DNA from: Candidatus Dormiibacterota bacterium
GTDB lineage: Bacteria; Chloroflexota; Dormibacteria; CF-121
NCBI GenBank assembly: GCA_035544955.1
Contig: DASZZN010000037.1
Location: 1 to 64,000, forward strand
Reading direction: 5' to 3'
Length of the DNA: 64,000 bases
Shown: one piece after another, positions 44,783 through 53,791 of the stretch
Layout of the letters: each line of letters begins with the position of its first letter
How positions within the stretch are numbered: position 1 is the first letter of the stretch
Program-made: the position numbers and the translations under genes
Notes under the pieces: model-generated
Told to the model about the DNA's origin: nothing
Seen by the model: only the letters and a program-made list of their open reading frames with translations
Database searches by the model: none

Positions 44783-46483
44783 TTAGTCGCTGACCTTTAC
44801 CTGGAGCACCTCCGTGCCCCAGTTACGGAGGTGATCGGTCGTCTGGCTGGCGAGCGGCGGGACGTATTCGGCGGCCAGCCAGAATGTGTCGGTGGCAGGA
44901 TCGAGCTGGGCCCATGAGTAGTCGCCCCACCGGCCGAACTGCTTCGGCTTGGGACGGTAAGGGCCGGTACCGGCGGCGGCCACAGTCACTGCCCCGAAGG
45001 CGGACCGGCCGCTCACCATCACCGCATAGGCAGCGCTTGGATAGCGCTGCGCACCGGAGATCGTGACGACCATTGCCGCATTGCCGGATTTGTCGGCCTG
45101 GAGCGCAGGGTAGATCACGTAATTGCCGCGAACCCCAACGTAACCCTGACGCGTCATGGTTGCGGAAGCGAGCTCCTCCTCCTCGCCCAGGACCGGCTTG
45201 ACGTTGAACCAGGCCGCGGCGGCGCGCACTGTCGAATCGCCTGGCAGCCTCAGCGCGGTCGTGAGCTCGCCCCAGATGGTGCCGTTGATGAACTGGGTCT
45301 GTTGCATTCGATCATCACCGGAATCCAGCGGGTGGCTCGAGCCCTTTTGGATAGCGCTCGGCGGGACAGCGTAGCCTTCCGAATCGATGACGACACTGGA
45401 AAGGGTGGGAGCATCACCGCGACCGACTTCGTCTCGGTTCGTCATCGCCCAAACCCCGATGCGGCTCACCGTACTTCCGTCAAGGTTGAGGTCGAGCGCG
45501 TTGAGGAAGTACTCGGCATCAGCCGAGCCGTTCGTGATCGCTGGCACGATCGCAATCAGCGAGTTGCCGTCGATGGTCGGGTTGGCGAAGTGCGCGAAGT
45601 GAATGCGCGACTTCAGCCCCACCAGGTCGCGCTTGGCGACGGCGTACAGCTGAGCGCCATCGAACTGCGGTCCGAGTATCGAGAACTCATCGGTGCTCAG
45701 ATAAAGATTGAAGGCATCGATGCCCAGGCGGGGTTGGTCGCCGAAGCAGGGGCAACCGTTTGCGGTGTTGGCGGCATCGGTGGTGTCGATGCTGTATGTT
45801 GTCCACGCGGTCGTCGGATCACCTGTGCGATTGACCGAGATATCGATCGTCGAGGACGCGTTGTCGTCGGCGATGAACAGGATAGTGGCGAACCAGGTGT
45901 TGGTCGTTGGATCGTAGTAGCAGCGCGGGTCACTCGTGAACTGCAAGCCCCCGCGGTGGAAAAGGTCGTTGACATTGAACGGGCCTGCGATCGGGGTCCC
46001 GTTCGTGCGGTAGATCGTGTACGCGGAGTTGACGGGCTCGAGCACGAAGCCGTTGCCCTCGCAGAGTGCCGTGTCGGGCGGCTCGAACTTCGCGCCGAAG
46101 TTCGTGACCTCGCTGTCGAGGCTGCTGACTCCATTGAAGTGCCGGAGGAGCCGCCGTGAGGAGCCATTGCCCGATTGGTCTCCGTTCTGATCATTTGAGG
46201 ATGCGGTGGGCGCATTCGAAACTCCTGCTCTTGCCGCCGCGGCCTGGGACACCGCGTGCGGCCGGCGCACCCCGCGCTCCAGCGCGCCCGCGACTCTGGC
46301 CGCCGAGGTGGTCGGCGCGGAAACCTGGGACGCCGTGCCAACGTCGGTCACGGGGTGAACGACGACTGACGAACGCGGAGCCGCTGCCGTTGCCATTACC
46401 GGTGCCGCAGCGGTGGTTACGCCGATCGCGATGCCGAGCAAGAGCGCAGGTCGAAAGAAAGCACGAGGTGTCAGCAGACGCAT
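44783..46483 (-). CDS. Large secreted protein of unknown function
   Basis: This 566-residue protein has a signal peptide (RAFFRPALLLGIAIGVTTAAAPVMATAAA), then a Ser/Thr/Asn-rich region and a globular domain of beta-propeller-like composition (SDPRCYYDPTTNTWFATILFI, FGDQPRLGIDAFNLYLSTDEF, GRWGDYSWAQLDPATDTFWLAAEY). MRLLTPRAFF is preferred as start over an ATG 14 codons upstream. No family was recognised. Confidence 0.72.
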   Translation of the reverse strand: MRLLTPRAFFRPALLLGIAIGVTTAAAPVMATAAAPRSSVVVHPVTDVGTASQVSAPTTSAARVAGALERGVRRPHAVSQAAAARAGVSNAPTASSNDQNGDQSGNGSSRRLLRHFNGVSSLDSEVTNFGAKFEPPDTALCEGNGFVLEPVNSAYTIYRTNGTPIAGPFNVNDLFHRGGLQFTSDPRCYYDPTTNTWFATILFIADDNASSTIDISVNRTGDPTTAWTTYSIDTTDAANTANGCPCFGDQPRLGIDAFNLYLSTDEFSILGPQFDGAQLYAVAKRDLVGLKSRIHFAHFANPTIDGNSLIAIVPAITNGSADAEYFLNALDLNLDGSTVSRIGVWAMTNRDEVGRGDAPTLSSVVIDSEGYAVPPSAIQKGSSHPLDSGDDRMQQTQFINGTIWGELTTALRLPGDSTVRAAAAWFNVKPVLGEEEELASATMTRQGYVGVRGNYVIYPALQADKSGNAAMVVTISGAQRYPSAAYAVMVSGRSAFGAVTVAAAGTGPYRPKPKQFGRWGDYSWAQLDPATDTFWLAAEYVPPLASQTTDHLRNWGTEVLQVKVSD

Positions 46484-46586
46484 CGATCCTTCCCTCCCGT
46501 TACATGTGTCTGTCCAGGCAAGCATATTCGGCGCCTAAGGCCATGTACCTGAACATACGGACCTCGGTTGCACCCGGGCCGGTCGA

Positions 46587-47870
46587 TCAGGCTGGCATTC
46601 GCACGGGGCTGGACTTTACCTCGCCAACCAGGTAAAGCGAGCCGCAGACGAAGACGATGCCGTCGCGTCCCGCCTTCTCTCGCGCGCGGTTGAGCGCCTC
46701 GGCTGAGGATTCCGCTGTTTCAGATTCGCCCTCGAACCGTTTGGCCAGCTCACTGGGTGCCTCCGCGCGGTGCCAATCGATTCGGGAGAAGATCACCGGA
46801 GCATTGACGCGGTGGAGCAGCGCGAGCATCGATGAGAGGTCCTTGTCCCGCATCGCCCCGAAGACGATCACGAGCGGGCGGCTTTTCGCTAATTTCTGAA
46901 CCGCTTCCAGCGACCGCTCCAGCCCGGCGGGGTTGTGCGCGCCGTCGACGAGCACGATCGGATCGCGGTCGATGACCTCGAGCCGGCCGGGCCAGCGCGT
47001 GCGGGCCAGCCCGTCGCGGAGCGCGCCGTCGGAGATGTCCCACCCGCGCGAGCGCAGCGCGTCGATCGACGCCACGGCGAGGGCGGCATTGTCAGCTTGA
47101 TATATGCCGAGTAGCGGGATGCGGAGGTCCCGATACGTACCGCGCGGCGTGGTGATCGTCGCCTCCACGCCCGCCCAGTCTTTGTCGATGGGACTCACCC
47201 CGATCTCCTGGCCGAGACGCAGCAGCGGGATGCGCTGGTCGCGCGCCTTCGCCTCGATGACCGCAAGGGCCGGCGGCTGCGCGCCCGTGATCGCGATGCT
47301 GTCCGGCTTGAGGATGCCCGCCTTTTCCGCGGCGATCGCCTCCAGCGTCGATCCCAGGTGCTGGGTGTGGTCGAGCGCGATGTTGGTGATTACGTTGACG
47401 CCGAGATCGAGCACGTTGGTGGAGTCGAGCCGCCCGCCGAGGCCAACCTCGCAGACCAGCAGGTCAATGCCCGCGCGGGCGAAGTAGTAGAAGGCCGCGC
47501 TGGTCAGGATCTCGAACTCGGTGGGCGGGCCGAGTTCCGCCGCAACCTTATTAATAGCGGGCTGCAGCTCCGTGAGCAGCGCCGCGAAATCTGCCTCGGC
47601 GATCGGCCGCTGGTCGACCTGGATTCGCTCGGTGTAGGAGACGAGGTGAGGCTTCGGCATCAGGCCGACGCGATACCCCGCCGCCTGCAGGATGCTCGAC
47701 ACCATCGCGCAAACCGAACCCTTCCCATTGGTCCCCGCGACAAGCACACCCTGGAACAGATCCTGCGGGGCGCCGAGCGCGTGCAGCAGTGCCTCGGTTC
47801 GCTCCAGACCGAGTTTGATACCGAAGCGACCCAGCGACGTCAGGTAGTCGAGCGATTCCTGGTACGTCAC
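46587..47870 (-). CDS. folC: Folylpolyglutamate/dihydrofolate synthase
   Basis: This 427-residue Mur-ligase-like enzyme has P-loop VLVAGTNGKGSVCAM, LLVCEVGLGGRLDSTNV, NIALDHTQHLG and the C-terminal VDGAHNPAG. It adds glutamate to dihydropteroate or folates. Its start overlaps folD by 4 bp, in the operon folB-folD-folC. Confidence 0.95.
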   Translation of the reverse strand: MTYQESLDYLTSLGRFGIKLGLERTEALLHALGAPQDLFQGVLVAGTNGKGSVCAMVSSILQAAGYRVGLMPKPHLVSYTERIQVDQRPIAEADFAALLTELQPAINKVAAELGPPTEFEILTSAAFYYFARAGIDLLVCEVGLGGRLDSTNVLDLGVNVITNIALDHTQHLGSTLEAIAAEKAGILKPDSIAITGAQPPALAVIEAKARDQRIPLLRLGQEIGVSPIDKDWAGVEATITTPRGTYRDLRIPLLGIYQADNAALAVASIDALRSRGWDISDGALRDGLARTRWPGRLEVIDRDPIVLVDGAHNPAGLERSLEAVQKLAKSRPLVIVFGAMRDKDLSSMLALLHRVNAPVIFSRIDWHRAEAPSELAKRFEGESETAESSAEALNRAREKAGRDGIVFVCGSLYLVGEVKSSPVRMPA

Positions 47871-48721
47871 GCCTGGCCGAGGTGCTGGCGGTAGGCGCGG
47901 TAGGTGTTGACCAGCAGCATCGCGATGGTCATGGGGCCGACCCCACCCGGAACGGGGGTCAGAGCCTGCGCCACTAGCTCAACGCTCTTGCGGTCAACAT
48001 CGCCGGTCAGTTTGCCGGTCTCGGGATCGCGGGTGATGCCGACGTCGATCACGATCGCGCCGGGCTTGACATGGTCGCCGGTGATGAGGCCGCGTTTGCC
48101 CGTGGCGGCGACCAGGATGTCGGCGGTCCTGGTGATGCTGGCGAGGTCGACGGTGTGCGAGTGGGTGATCGTGACGGTCGCGTGGTTCTGAAGAAGGAGC
48201 AACGCCAGCGGTCGCCCGACGAGACGGGAGCGTCCGACGACGACGGCATGCTTGCCGGTGGGATCGATGCCGTCGCGCCGGAGCAGCTCGAGCACGCCCA
48301 GCGGTGTGGCCGGAATGAAGGTTGGGTTCCCCTGCGCGAGGCGGCCCGCATTGTAGGGGTGCAGGCCGTCGACATCTTTATGTGGGGGGATTTGCTCGAG
48401 CGCGTCATCAGCATCGAGGCCATCGGGCAGTGGCATCTGGACAAGAATGCCGTCGATCGTCGGGTCCTTGGCTAGCGCCTGAATCCGCTTGTTCAGGTCG
48501 GCCTGGCTGATGTCGTGCAGATGCTCGATCGCGGACTTGAACCCGACCTCTTCGGCGGCCCTCGCCTTGCCGCGGACGTAGGTGGTGGATGCGAGATCAT
48601 CACCGACCTGGATGACGGTAATCCCGGGCGGGCGCTGGTTGGGATGGCGCTCGACGGCGAGTTTCAACTCTTCGCGGATGGCGCGCGCGTGGGCGCGGCC
48701 GTCGATCAGGCGGGCGGGCAT
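47867..48721 (-). CDS. folD: Methylenetetrahydrofolate dehydrogenase/cyclohydrolase
   Basis: This 284-residue bifunctional enzyme has the catalytic Lys in TTYVRGKARAAEEVG (YVxxK pattern), QMPLPDGLDADDALEQIPPHKDVDG and the NADP-binding VVGRSRLVGRPLALLL. The C-terminus ends with TPVPGGVGPMTIAMLL. It interconverts one-carbon folates. Confidence 0.96.
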   Translation of the reverse strand: MPARLIDGRAHARAIREELKLAVERHPNQRPPGITVIQVGDDLASTTYVRGKARAAEEVGFKSAIEHLHDISQADLNKRIQALAKDPTIDGILVQMPLPDGLDADDALEQIPPHKDVDGLHPYNAGRLAQGNPTFIPATPLGVLELLRRDGIDPTGKHAVVVGRSRLVGRPLALLLLQNHATVTITHSHTVDLASITRTADILVAATGKRGLITGDHVKPGAIVIDVGITRDPETGKLTGDVDRKSVELVAQALTPVPGGVGPMTIAMLLVNTYRAYRQHLGQA

Positions 48722-48730
48722 CGGTTGAGT

Positions 48731-49132
48731 TTAGTCAGCCGGCCGCGTGATCTCGACGGTAAAGGTGTTGAGGTTCGGCAGGGGCGGGCGCTTGCTGACG
48801 CGGACGGTGACCTGGATCACTTCGGGGTACTTCAGGAGGGCGGTCGCGATCCGCTCGGCGACCGTCTCCAGCAGGTTGGCTGGCCTGCCCTCGAGGATCT
48901 GACGGGCGGTTTTCTCGAGATGCGGGTAGCTGATGGTGTCCTCGACGCGGTCGCTGGCGGCGGCTTTCTTGCTGTCGAGGGTGACCTCGAGGTCAGCCGT
49001 GAAAACCTGCCCCAGCTTGCGCTCGGCGGGGTTGTTGCCGTGATAGCCGAACGCCGTTAGGCCGGACAAAATCAGGCGTCCGGTTGGCAAATTTGGCGCG
49101 GACCGATCTCGACTAGACCGTTTTGTAGGCAT
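48731..49132 (-). CDS. folB: Dihydroneopterin aldolase
   Basis: This 134-residue enzyme has LSGLTAFGYHGNNPAERKLGQVF, the helix ETVAERIATALLKYPEVIQVTVRVSKRPP and a family-typical Glu. The ATG at 49132 gives normal length; a frame extending upstream runs into the divergent regulator gene. It heads the operon with folD and folC. A TATATT box lies 9 bp upstream on the same strand, suggesting a near-leaderless transcript. Confidence 0.88.
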   Translation of the reverse strand: MPTKRSSRDRSAPNLPTGRLILSGLTAFGYHGNNPAERKLGQVFTADLEVTLDSKKAAASDRVEDTISYPHLEKTARQILEGRPANLLETVAERIATALLKYPEVIQVTVRVSKRPPLPNLNTFTVEITRPAD

Positions 49133-49135
49133 GTC

Positions 49136-49164
49136 TTGACAAATATACGCAACCGTGTGATGAT
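49136..49164 (+). promoter_or_regulatory. Promoter of XRE gene overlapping a divergent folB promoter
   Basis: On the plus strand TTGACA (49136-49141), a 17-bp spacer and GATGAT (49159-49164) precede the ATG at 49171 by 6 bp, implying a leaderless mRNA. On the minus strand TATATT (complement of 49142-49147) sits just before the folB ATG. The two promoters overlap, so they may interfere or share control. Confidence 0.45.
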
Positions 49165-49170
49165 GCCGAG

Positions 49171-49440
49171 ATGAATGTCGAGGTTCGTGCGACCGGGCTG
49201 CGGGCAATGCGCGAGAAGAAGGGTCTGACACAGCGCGAGCTCGCACACAACCTGGGCATTAGCCAGAACTATATTCCGGCACTCGAGTCGGGGGCACGCC
49301 GGCCGGGCCCGAAACTGCGCCAAGCGTTGATCAAGTTTTTCAACGTGAACTTCGAGGACCTCTTCGAGGTGGTCATGGTGAACCCGGAGAGTTCTGCTGA
49401 GCAAGTGTTAGAGCCGCGCGATCATCGACGCGCGGGTTGA
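49171..49440 (+). CDS. XRE-family helix-turn-helix regulator
   Basis: This 89-residue protein has a Cro/C1-type HTH (MREKKGLTQRELAHNLGISQNYIPALESGARRPGPKLRQALIKFF). It is strongly similar, residue by residue, to the protein at 54330-54584 inside the island. It lies divergently from folB and just before tRNA-Lys. It may autoregulate its own promoter, or it may be a remnant of the element that targets this tRNA. Confidence 0.85.
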   Translation: MNVEVRATGLRAMREKKGLTQRELAHNLGISQNYIPALESGARRPGPKLRQALIKFFNVNFEDLFEVVMVNPESSAEQVLEPRDHRRAG

Positions 49441-49515
49441 TGACGGTGGGGGGTGATCGCGAGAAGTAGCTGAGTGACGCAGGCCGAAAGAAAGGCTGGA
49501 TAGAATAGCCGGTGC

Positions 49516-49588
49516 GCCTGCATAGCTCAGTTGGTAGAGCAGCTGACTCTTAATCAGTTGGTCCCGGGTTCGAATCCTGGTGCAGGCA
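49516..49588 (+). tRNA. tRNA-Lys (CTT)
   Basis: This is a complete 73-nt cloverleaf: acceptor GCCTGCA/TGCAGGC plus discriminator A, D-loop AGTTGGTA, anticodon loop CTCTTAA with anticodon CTT at 49549-49551, and T-arm CCGGG-TTCGAAT-CCTGG. CCA is not encoded. Its anticodon stem-loop and variable region are the source of the island's flanking repeat. Confidence 0.95.
49544..49567 (+). repeat. Left attachment-site repeat (within tRNA-Lys)
   Basis: This is the first copy of the 24-bp direct repeat. It spans the 3' side of the anticodon stem, the anticodon loop, the variable region and the first bases of the T-stem. The flanking bases differ between copies, so identity ends exactly at 24 bp. Confidence 0.75.
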
Positions 49589-50189
49589 TTCTCCTTCTGT
49601 TTCCTTCCCGTTTCGATTCGCCTTCGGTCTCCTTACGCTTGATGCTCAGAGTCGGCGCGGAACCATAAGAATTCTGCAAATCAGTTGGTCCACCAGATTG
49701 CAATCGTTTTAGAACATGATCTATCGCTGGCACGCAGCTAGCGGCCCAGATCACCGCTGGTGGGCGCCGCGGACTACCGGAGCGGGCGATAGCACAACTG
49801 CCCGAAAGTCACTTGATCCAAGGGAGCACCACGCAGGCCCCCATAGTCCGTCTGATGGGCGATCAGTTGAACGAGAAAAGCATTCGCCGTTTGCCTGAAG
49901 CGGCTCGTAGCTTCGCTGTGTCGGCGTCGCGTCACGATGACAACGAACCGTGAGCTTACCGCGTACCAGCCAGGCGAGTGTCTACGATGTAGCGAACGGC
50001 ATCGGGTGGCGACAGCAGGTCCGTAGCACTCCCAGCGCGAACGCGGAACTCATAGCACTCATGCTTCTTGTCAGCGATCATGAGCTTGCCAACGAACTTG
50101 AGCCATGTGGGGAAGCCTCGCGGGACGCACTGAGACTGAGCGACTGCTTCGCCCGGTCAGCTCGCGGCAATAGATTCTGGTGTTCGTGA
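49589..50189. other. Left island junction without a confident gene
   Basis: These 600 bp hold a 13-bp partial copy of the attachment core (AATCAGTTGGTCC, 49679-49691). They also hold a 77-codon open frame (49720-49953) lacking a start codon and encoding a natural-looking segment (TTQAPIVRLMGDQLNEKS). It may be the decayed end of a former gene. Other short frames look spurious. Confidence 0.4.
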
Positions 50190-51092
50190 TTGGGCGAGTA
50201 CCGACGTCAGCATCTAGTTTCTGAGATCGTTCTACGGCGGTTTACTGACGCCGGTCACCTGCTTCGGTTCGACCTTGAAGCGGCCACGTTTGATGATCGA
50301 ACGCCCAACGGGTCAATGTGGCAGGCACGCTTCATTTCTGCGGCTCCCCAAGAGGCCGAGGAGTTGTGGCAGGCCGTAGAGAATCGACTCAGAGAGGCAC
50401 TTGCAGCGCTCGACGCAGGGACGCTACCAAACGATCCGCATCACTCGCGCGCCATCAGGGACTGCATGGTTATGCACTTGATTCGGAGTCGAGGAATCGA
50501 ATGGGTAGCCAAAAAATCTACCGCCGGTGCCATAAGTAACGTACGGTCGGAACTCCTGACCGACCCAAAGCAGCGGAAGTGGTTGGAGATCAAGTACCTT
50601 GAACGCCACGGCATACACGCTGCTGGCCGCGAGGCTCTTGAGCTAATCGCCGACGAACTGCTCGAAGAAGCTAGGCCAGCATTAGACGACCCGAAACTGT
50701 TCTGGGACAGTGTTAGAACGCACTTTCAGACTACGGTCGCTATCTTTGCGACGCTCTCGTTAGAAATATCAACTCCAAAGCCAGGTGCTGGAGAGTTCTT
50801 GATCGGGAACTCCCCGACAGTGCCACTCAAAACTGGAAGCCTCATGGGGGGGCCGTGGGGCGGCGTACCCCTCGACGAAGCAACCACGGTCATCATGCCG
50901 TTAGGTTCCCAATTCATGGCCTCGCTCTCTAAGCAGCAGGCGCAGCATGAGCTGGATGCTGAGGCGGTCGCATACTTGAACCGTGTTCAAGTATTGAACG
51001 CATTCAAGGAAGTCTGTTTCAGGCCGGGCAGCGGTCTCGAAACCATAGTTGCAGGACTCTTGCCCGGGCGGCCAGCGAAGCCGGTCGGCTGA
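50190..51092 (+). CDS. DUF4238-family protein
   Basis: This 300-residue soluble protein begins (TTG start) with RRQHLVSEIVLRRFTDAGHLLRFDL, the hallmark xQHxVSxxxLRRF of DUF4238, and has the later landmarks MHLIRSRG and FLIGNSPTVPL. The family is common in islands and of unknown activity. It is the first clear gene inside the left boundary. Confidence 0.72.
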   Translation: MGEYRRQHLVSEIVLRRFTDAGHLLRFDLEAATFDDRTPNGSMWQARFISAAPQEAEELWQAVENRLREALAALDAGTLPNDPHHSRAIRDCMVMHLIRSRGIEWVAKKSTAGAISNVRSELLTDPKQRKWLEIKYLERHGIHAAGREALELIADELLEEARPALDDPKLFWDSVRTHFQTTVAIFATLSLEISTPKPGAGEFLIGNSPTVPLKTGSLMGGPWGGVPLDEATTVIMPLGSQFMASLSKQQAQHELDAEAVAYLNRVQVLNAFKEVCFRPGSGLETIVAGLLPGRPAKPVG

Positions 51093-51138
51093 AAGCTAGC
51101 CGTAGACCCTCGGACGGTGCCAGATAGGATCTTCTGTG

Positions 51139-51777
51139 ATGTCAAGCTTGGAGGAGAAGCAGCGCTGGCGGCTCAAATTCATGAAGCAGCTGTACGAGGT
51201 CGCCGACGGCTCCCCGATGAAACCGGTGGGCATCTTCGACATTGGAACCGCGTTGGGTATTGCGAACGACGAGGTCCTCGAGGTGTATCAGTACCTAGAA
51301 AATGAGGAGCTGGTCAAGGGATACGGTGCCGGACCACTCGTCGTACTGACGCATCGCGGGGTTAAAGAAACGGAGGGTGCGATCCAGCGCCCAGACCAGG
51401 GCACGGAGCATTTCCCTGGAACCGTTGTCTTAACGGTTATGGGCGATGTCAACGCTCCGATGCAGGTGGCCAACATCCAGAGCCACCAACAGGTCGAATA
51501 CATCAGCCAGGCCGCGCTCGGCGACCTAAGGCGCTGGCTTGACGATGTCAGGCGGCAAGTTGCGAATCTTCCAGAGGATCAGCGGGATGATGCATCGGCA
51601 CAGATTGAGAGTGCCGAAGCTCAGCTCAAGGCTCGGCGACCCTCTCGGCAGGTGCTTGGGGCGGCAATAGGAACGCTCCTCGGCACTCTCCGGGCTGGGC
51701 TTCAGACGGGGGTCGCCGCCGGAGCCGAGGATGCAATCAAGCATTTCATCGAACACCCCCCAGCTCTAGGCCTTTAG
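51139..51777 (+). CDS. Winged-helix protein with a GDVN-type linker and helical C-terminus
   Basis: This 212-residue protein has an N-terminal winged-helix-like part (FMKQLYEVADGSPMKPVGIFDIGTALGI, EVYQYLENEELVKGYGAGPLVVLTHRGVKE). A short polar strand follows (VMGDVNAPMQVANIQSHQQV), then a helical domain ending in a small-residue-rich amphipathic segment (LGAAIGTLLGTLRAGLQTGVAAG). Similar architectures are widespread in accessory regions without known function. GTG 51136 directly precedes the chosen ATG. Confidence 0.65.
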   Translation: MSSLEEKQRWRLKFMKQLYEVADGSPMKPVGIFDIGTALGIANDEVLEVYQYLENEELVKGYGAGPLVVLTHRGVKETEGAIQRPDQGTEHFPGTVVLTVMGDVNAPMQVANIQSHQQVEYISQAALGDLRRWLDDVRRQVANLPEDQRDDASAQIESAEAQLKARRPSRQVLGAAIGTLLGTLRAGLQTGVAAGAEDAIKHFIEHPPALGL

Positions 51778-51946
51778 CCGGAAACTAACACCTTGGCGGC
51801 TTGAGCCGCGGACTCCAAACTTGACTGACAACCGGATGGGAGGGAAAGGCGGACCCTGGATTGGCTAACCCCGACAGACCGCTGCGAGGCTTAAACAGCT
51901 CCAGGCCGCCGGCTAAATCCGTGCAATATCTGAGGACGAACTTCAT

Positions 51947-52357
51947 CTAGAGTCCGCTGGCCCGTTGGCGGAGCCGCCGCCGGGCTTCAATCGCCGCAAT
52001 TCCCACGCGAACGACCGTCACCGGCTGGTTATCCGTAGAGGCCGCCACGCCGACTTCTTCATCGGTAAGGCACAACGTTATCTGGTAGGGCTCAGCCCAG
52101 ACGACCCTCGTGGCCGTTGTGGGCTCCAGCTGGAGTAGCCGAGCCCTTACTCGGTTCCAGGCGTTGCGGCCATCGGAATCGCCAAGTTGGCTGAACAAGG
52201 CATGCACGGCGCCAACCTCTATGGCGTCAAGTTCGGTCGGATCGTCCGCCCGAGGTCCGAGCACGATTTTGGATTCGCGCCATCGCTTGTAGGTCCGCGG
52301 ATTGGTGCCAACGATACGTGCCAGAACCGCGAAAGCCTCCTCCGGCCGTCCCGCCAT
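51947..52357 (-). CDS. Hypothetical protein with N-terminal HTH-like segment
   Basis: This 136-residue protein has an N-terminus EEAFAVLARIVGTNPRTYKRWRES that looks like a helix-turn-helix. The middle part ELDAIEVGAVHALFSQLGD is helical and the C-terminus ends in IEARRRLRQRASG. GAGGGAAGGGAA lies directly before the ATG. No family was recognised; a DNA-binding role is a guess. Confidence 0.5.
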   Translation of the reverse strand: MAGRPEEAFAVLARIVGTNPRTYKRWRESKIVLGPRADDPTELDAIEVGAVHALFSQLGDSDGRNAWNRVRARLLQLEPTTATRVVWAEPYQITLCLTDEEVGVAASTDNQPVTVVRVGIAAIEARRRLRQRASGL

Positions 52358-52636
52358 TTCCCTTCCCTCGGACCCGAATTGCTGGACTTATTTACGTCTT
52401 GAAGTCCGCTTTTTTGTCCAGAAATAGTGTATGCTCCACGGCAGAGACGGTGGTTCGGAATCCAGCCGATTGGCCAAGGCGTCTAATGAGGTCGGAGGGA
52501 TCGGTGAGCCCATATGACCATTCGTGCCGGCCGTAACAACATTGCCTCATCCTGTCGGGAGCGGCCCGGAGCCAGCGTCGCATGAATAGAGCAGTGGCGT
52601 TCTGGCGCAAGCCCAAGCAGCATTGAGGTCTCAGCA

Positions 52637-53212
52637 ATGGATACACGCGGCAACCGCTTCTATCACGAGACACACGAGCCGGACAGGCGGAAAGCTAAGG
52701 AGTTAGTCCTCCTTATAGCGTCGCTTACGGCTGACGACCCAAATTTCGGGGCTGTCAAATTCAACAAGGCCTTGTGCCACGCGGACTTCAGCATGTTCTT
52801 TAGGACAGGCAAGCCGATCACCGGTCTGCCCTATCAGAAGAACAACCTTGGACCGACCCTCGTGACTTTGCTTCCCCTTGCCGAGGAACTCGAAGAGCAG
52901 CGTCGTATCGACATCAAGCAACCGAGGGAGTCTTACGAGGTACGACGCTATATCGCCCTAGAGGAGCCGGACGTAAGCCTCTTTTCGCCGGAGGAGCTGC
53001 TTGCTGTCGTCCGGGCTATCAAGCGTGTCCGAGACTTGTCGGCTAATGAGGCCAGCGATCTTTCGCATGAATTCCCGGGATGGGCGCACGCCGAGATGTT
53101 CGAAACAATCCCGTACGAGTCCGTGTTCTGGGTGGACCGACCACTCACCCAGGAGGAGATCGCCTACGCCCGCAAGCTCGATCAGGCTGACGCGACGCCA
53201 GCAACTCGATAG
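52637..53212 (+). CDS. Panacea-domain antitoxin-like protein (SocA/DUF4065 type)
   Basis: This 191-residue protein has the Panacea landmarks KFNKALCHADFSMFFRTGKPITGLPYQKNNLGPT and LSHEFPGWAHAE. Panacea antitoxins neutralise many unrelated toxin folds, and the toxin gene is usually adjacent. The gene 21 bp downstream encodes a small RelE/ParE-like protein, a fitting toxin partner. Confidence 0.75.
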   Translation: MDTRGNRFYHETHEPDRRKAKELVLLIASLTADDPNFGAVKFNKALCHADFSMFFRTGKPITGLPYQKNNLGPTLVTLLPLAEELEEQRRIDIKQPRESYEVRRYIALEEPDVSLFSPEELLAVVRAIKRVRDLSANEASDLSHEFPGWAHAEMFETIPYESVFWVDRPLTQEEIAYARKLDQADATPATR

Positions 53213-53233
53213 ACCGTCTACCATAGTGGCCCG

Positions 53234-53509
53234 ATGCCGCCGCCCAGGGACATCGTGCACCATCCTGACTTCGACGCCGACTGTGCCCGCCTCGGGCCGC
53301 CCCCTCTCATTGATGATGCAATCGGATATCTAACATTCAGGCTCGCCCAAAACCCGGCGATGGGGATCCAGATCACGCCAGCCCAGTGGGCGCAGCCGTT
53401 TCGACTGTTCATTCATGGCCAGCTTCGAAACTTTGCCATTTACTATCGCTTCGACGATCAAACACTGACCCTCAGAGGTTTGACTGAGACCTTCGTGATA
53501 TTGAACTAA
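53234..53509 (+). CDS. RelE/ParE-like small protein, putative toxin of the Panacea pair
   Basis: This 91-residue protein starts PPPRDIVHHPDFDADCARL and ends with strands RLFIHGQLRNFAIYYRFDDQTLTLRGLTETF. That resembles the C-terminal beta-sheet of RelE/ParE toxins (Arg-rich strand followed by YRxDD). Position just after the Panacea gene supports the toxin call. The active-site residues are not certain. Confidence 0.55.
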   Translation: MPPPRDIVHHPDFDADCARLGPPPLIDDAIGYLTFRLAQNPAMGIQITPAQWAQPFRLFIHGQLRNFAIYYRFDDQTLTLRGLTETFVILN

Positions 53510-53564
53510 GTTGGCCAGGCCAAGCGGACACGAGACGTTCGGCCAGTCCGTTGGCGACCGCGCT

Positions 53565-53660
53565 CCACCCGTCGTCGCCAAAATCCGACTGGCCACCAGC
53601 AGCCACAGCAAGGACGATGAAGGTGCCCGTGTCGAGGACGTTCAGTACCACTCGCTGTCG
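53565..53660 (+). pseudogene. ssb fragment (single-stranded DNA-binding protein), internal piece
   Basis: The frame reads [29 protein letters not shown], matching the middle of SSB and nearly identical to the larger relic at 56340-56722 ([26 protein letters not shown]). Neither the N-terminal [12 protein letters not shown] nor the C-terminal part is present here. The surrounding open frame (53511-53795) is otherwise unrelated to SSB. Confidence 0.6.
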
Positions 53661-53791
53661 CGTGACGAGAAGGAAAGCGGTAGATGCCCAGCCGAGGATG
53701 GCGCGAGAATAAGGCAATTAGCCCGTAATGCTGAACGGACCATGAGTAGCAAGCCAGCTAAAGGCTCGGCGATACGGTCCCTTCCTACGGG

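Noticed and set aside
49950-50189. 79-codon plus-strand frame at the left of the island
   Set aside because: No ribosome-binding site or natural-looking sequence; it ends just before the DUF4238 gene.
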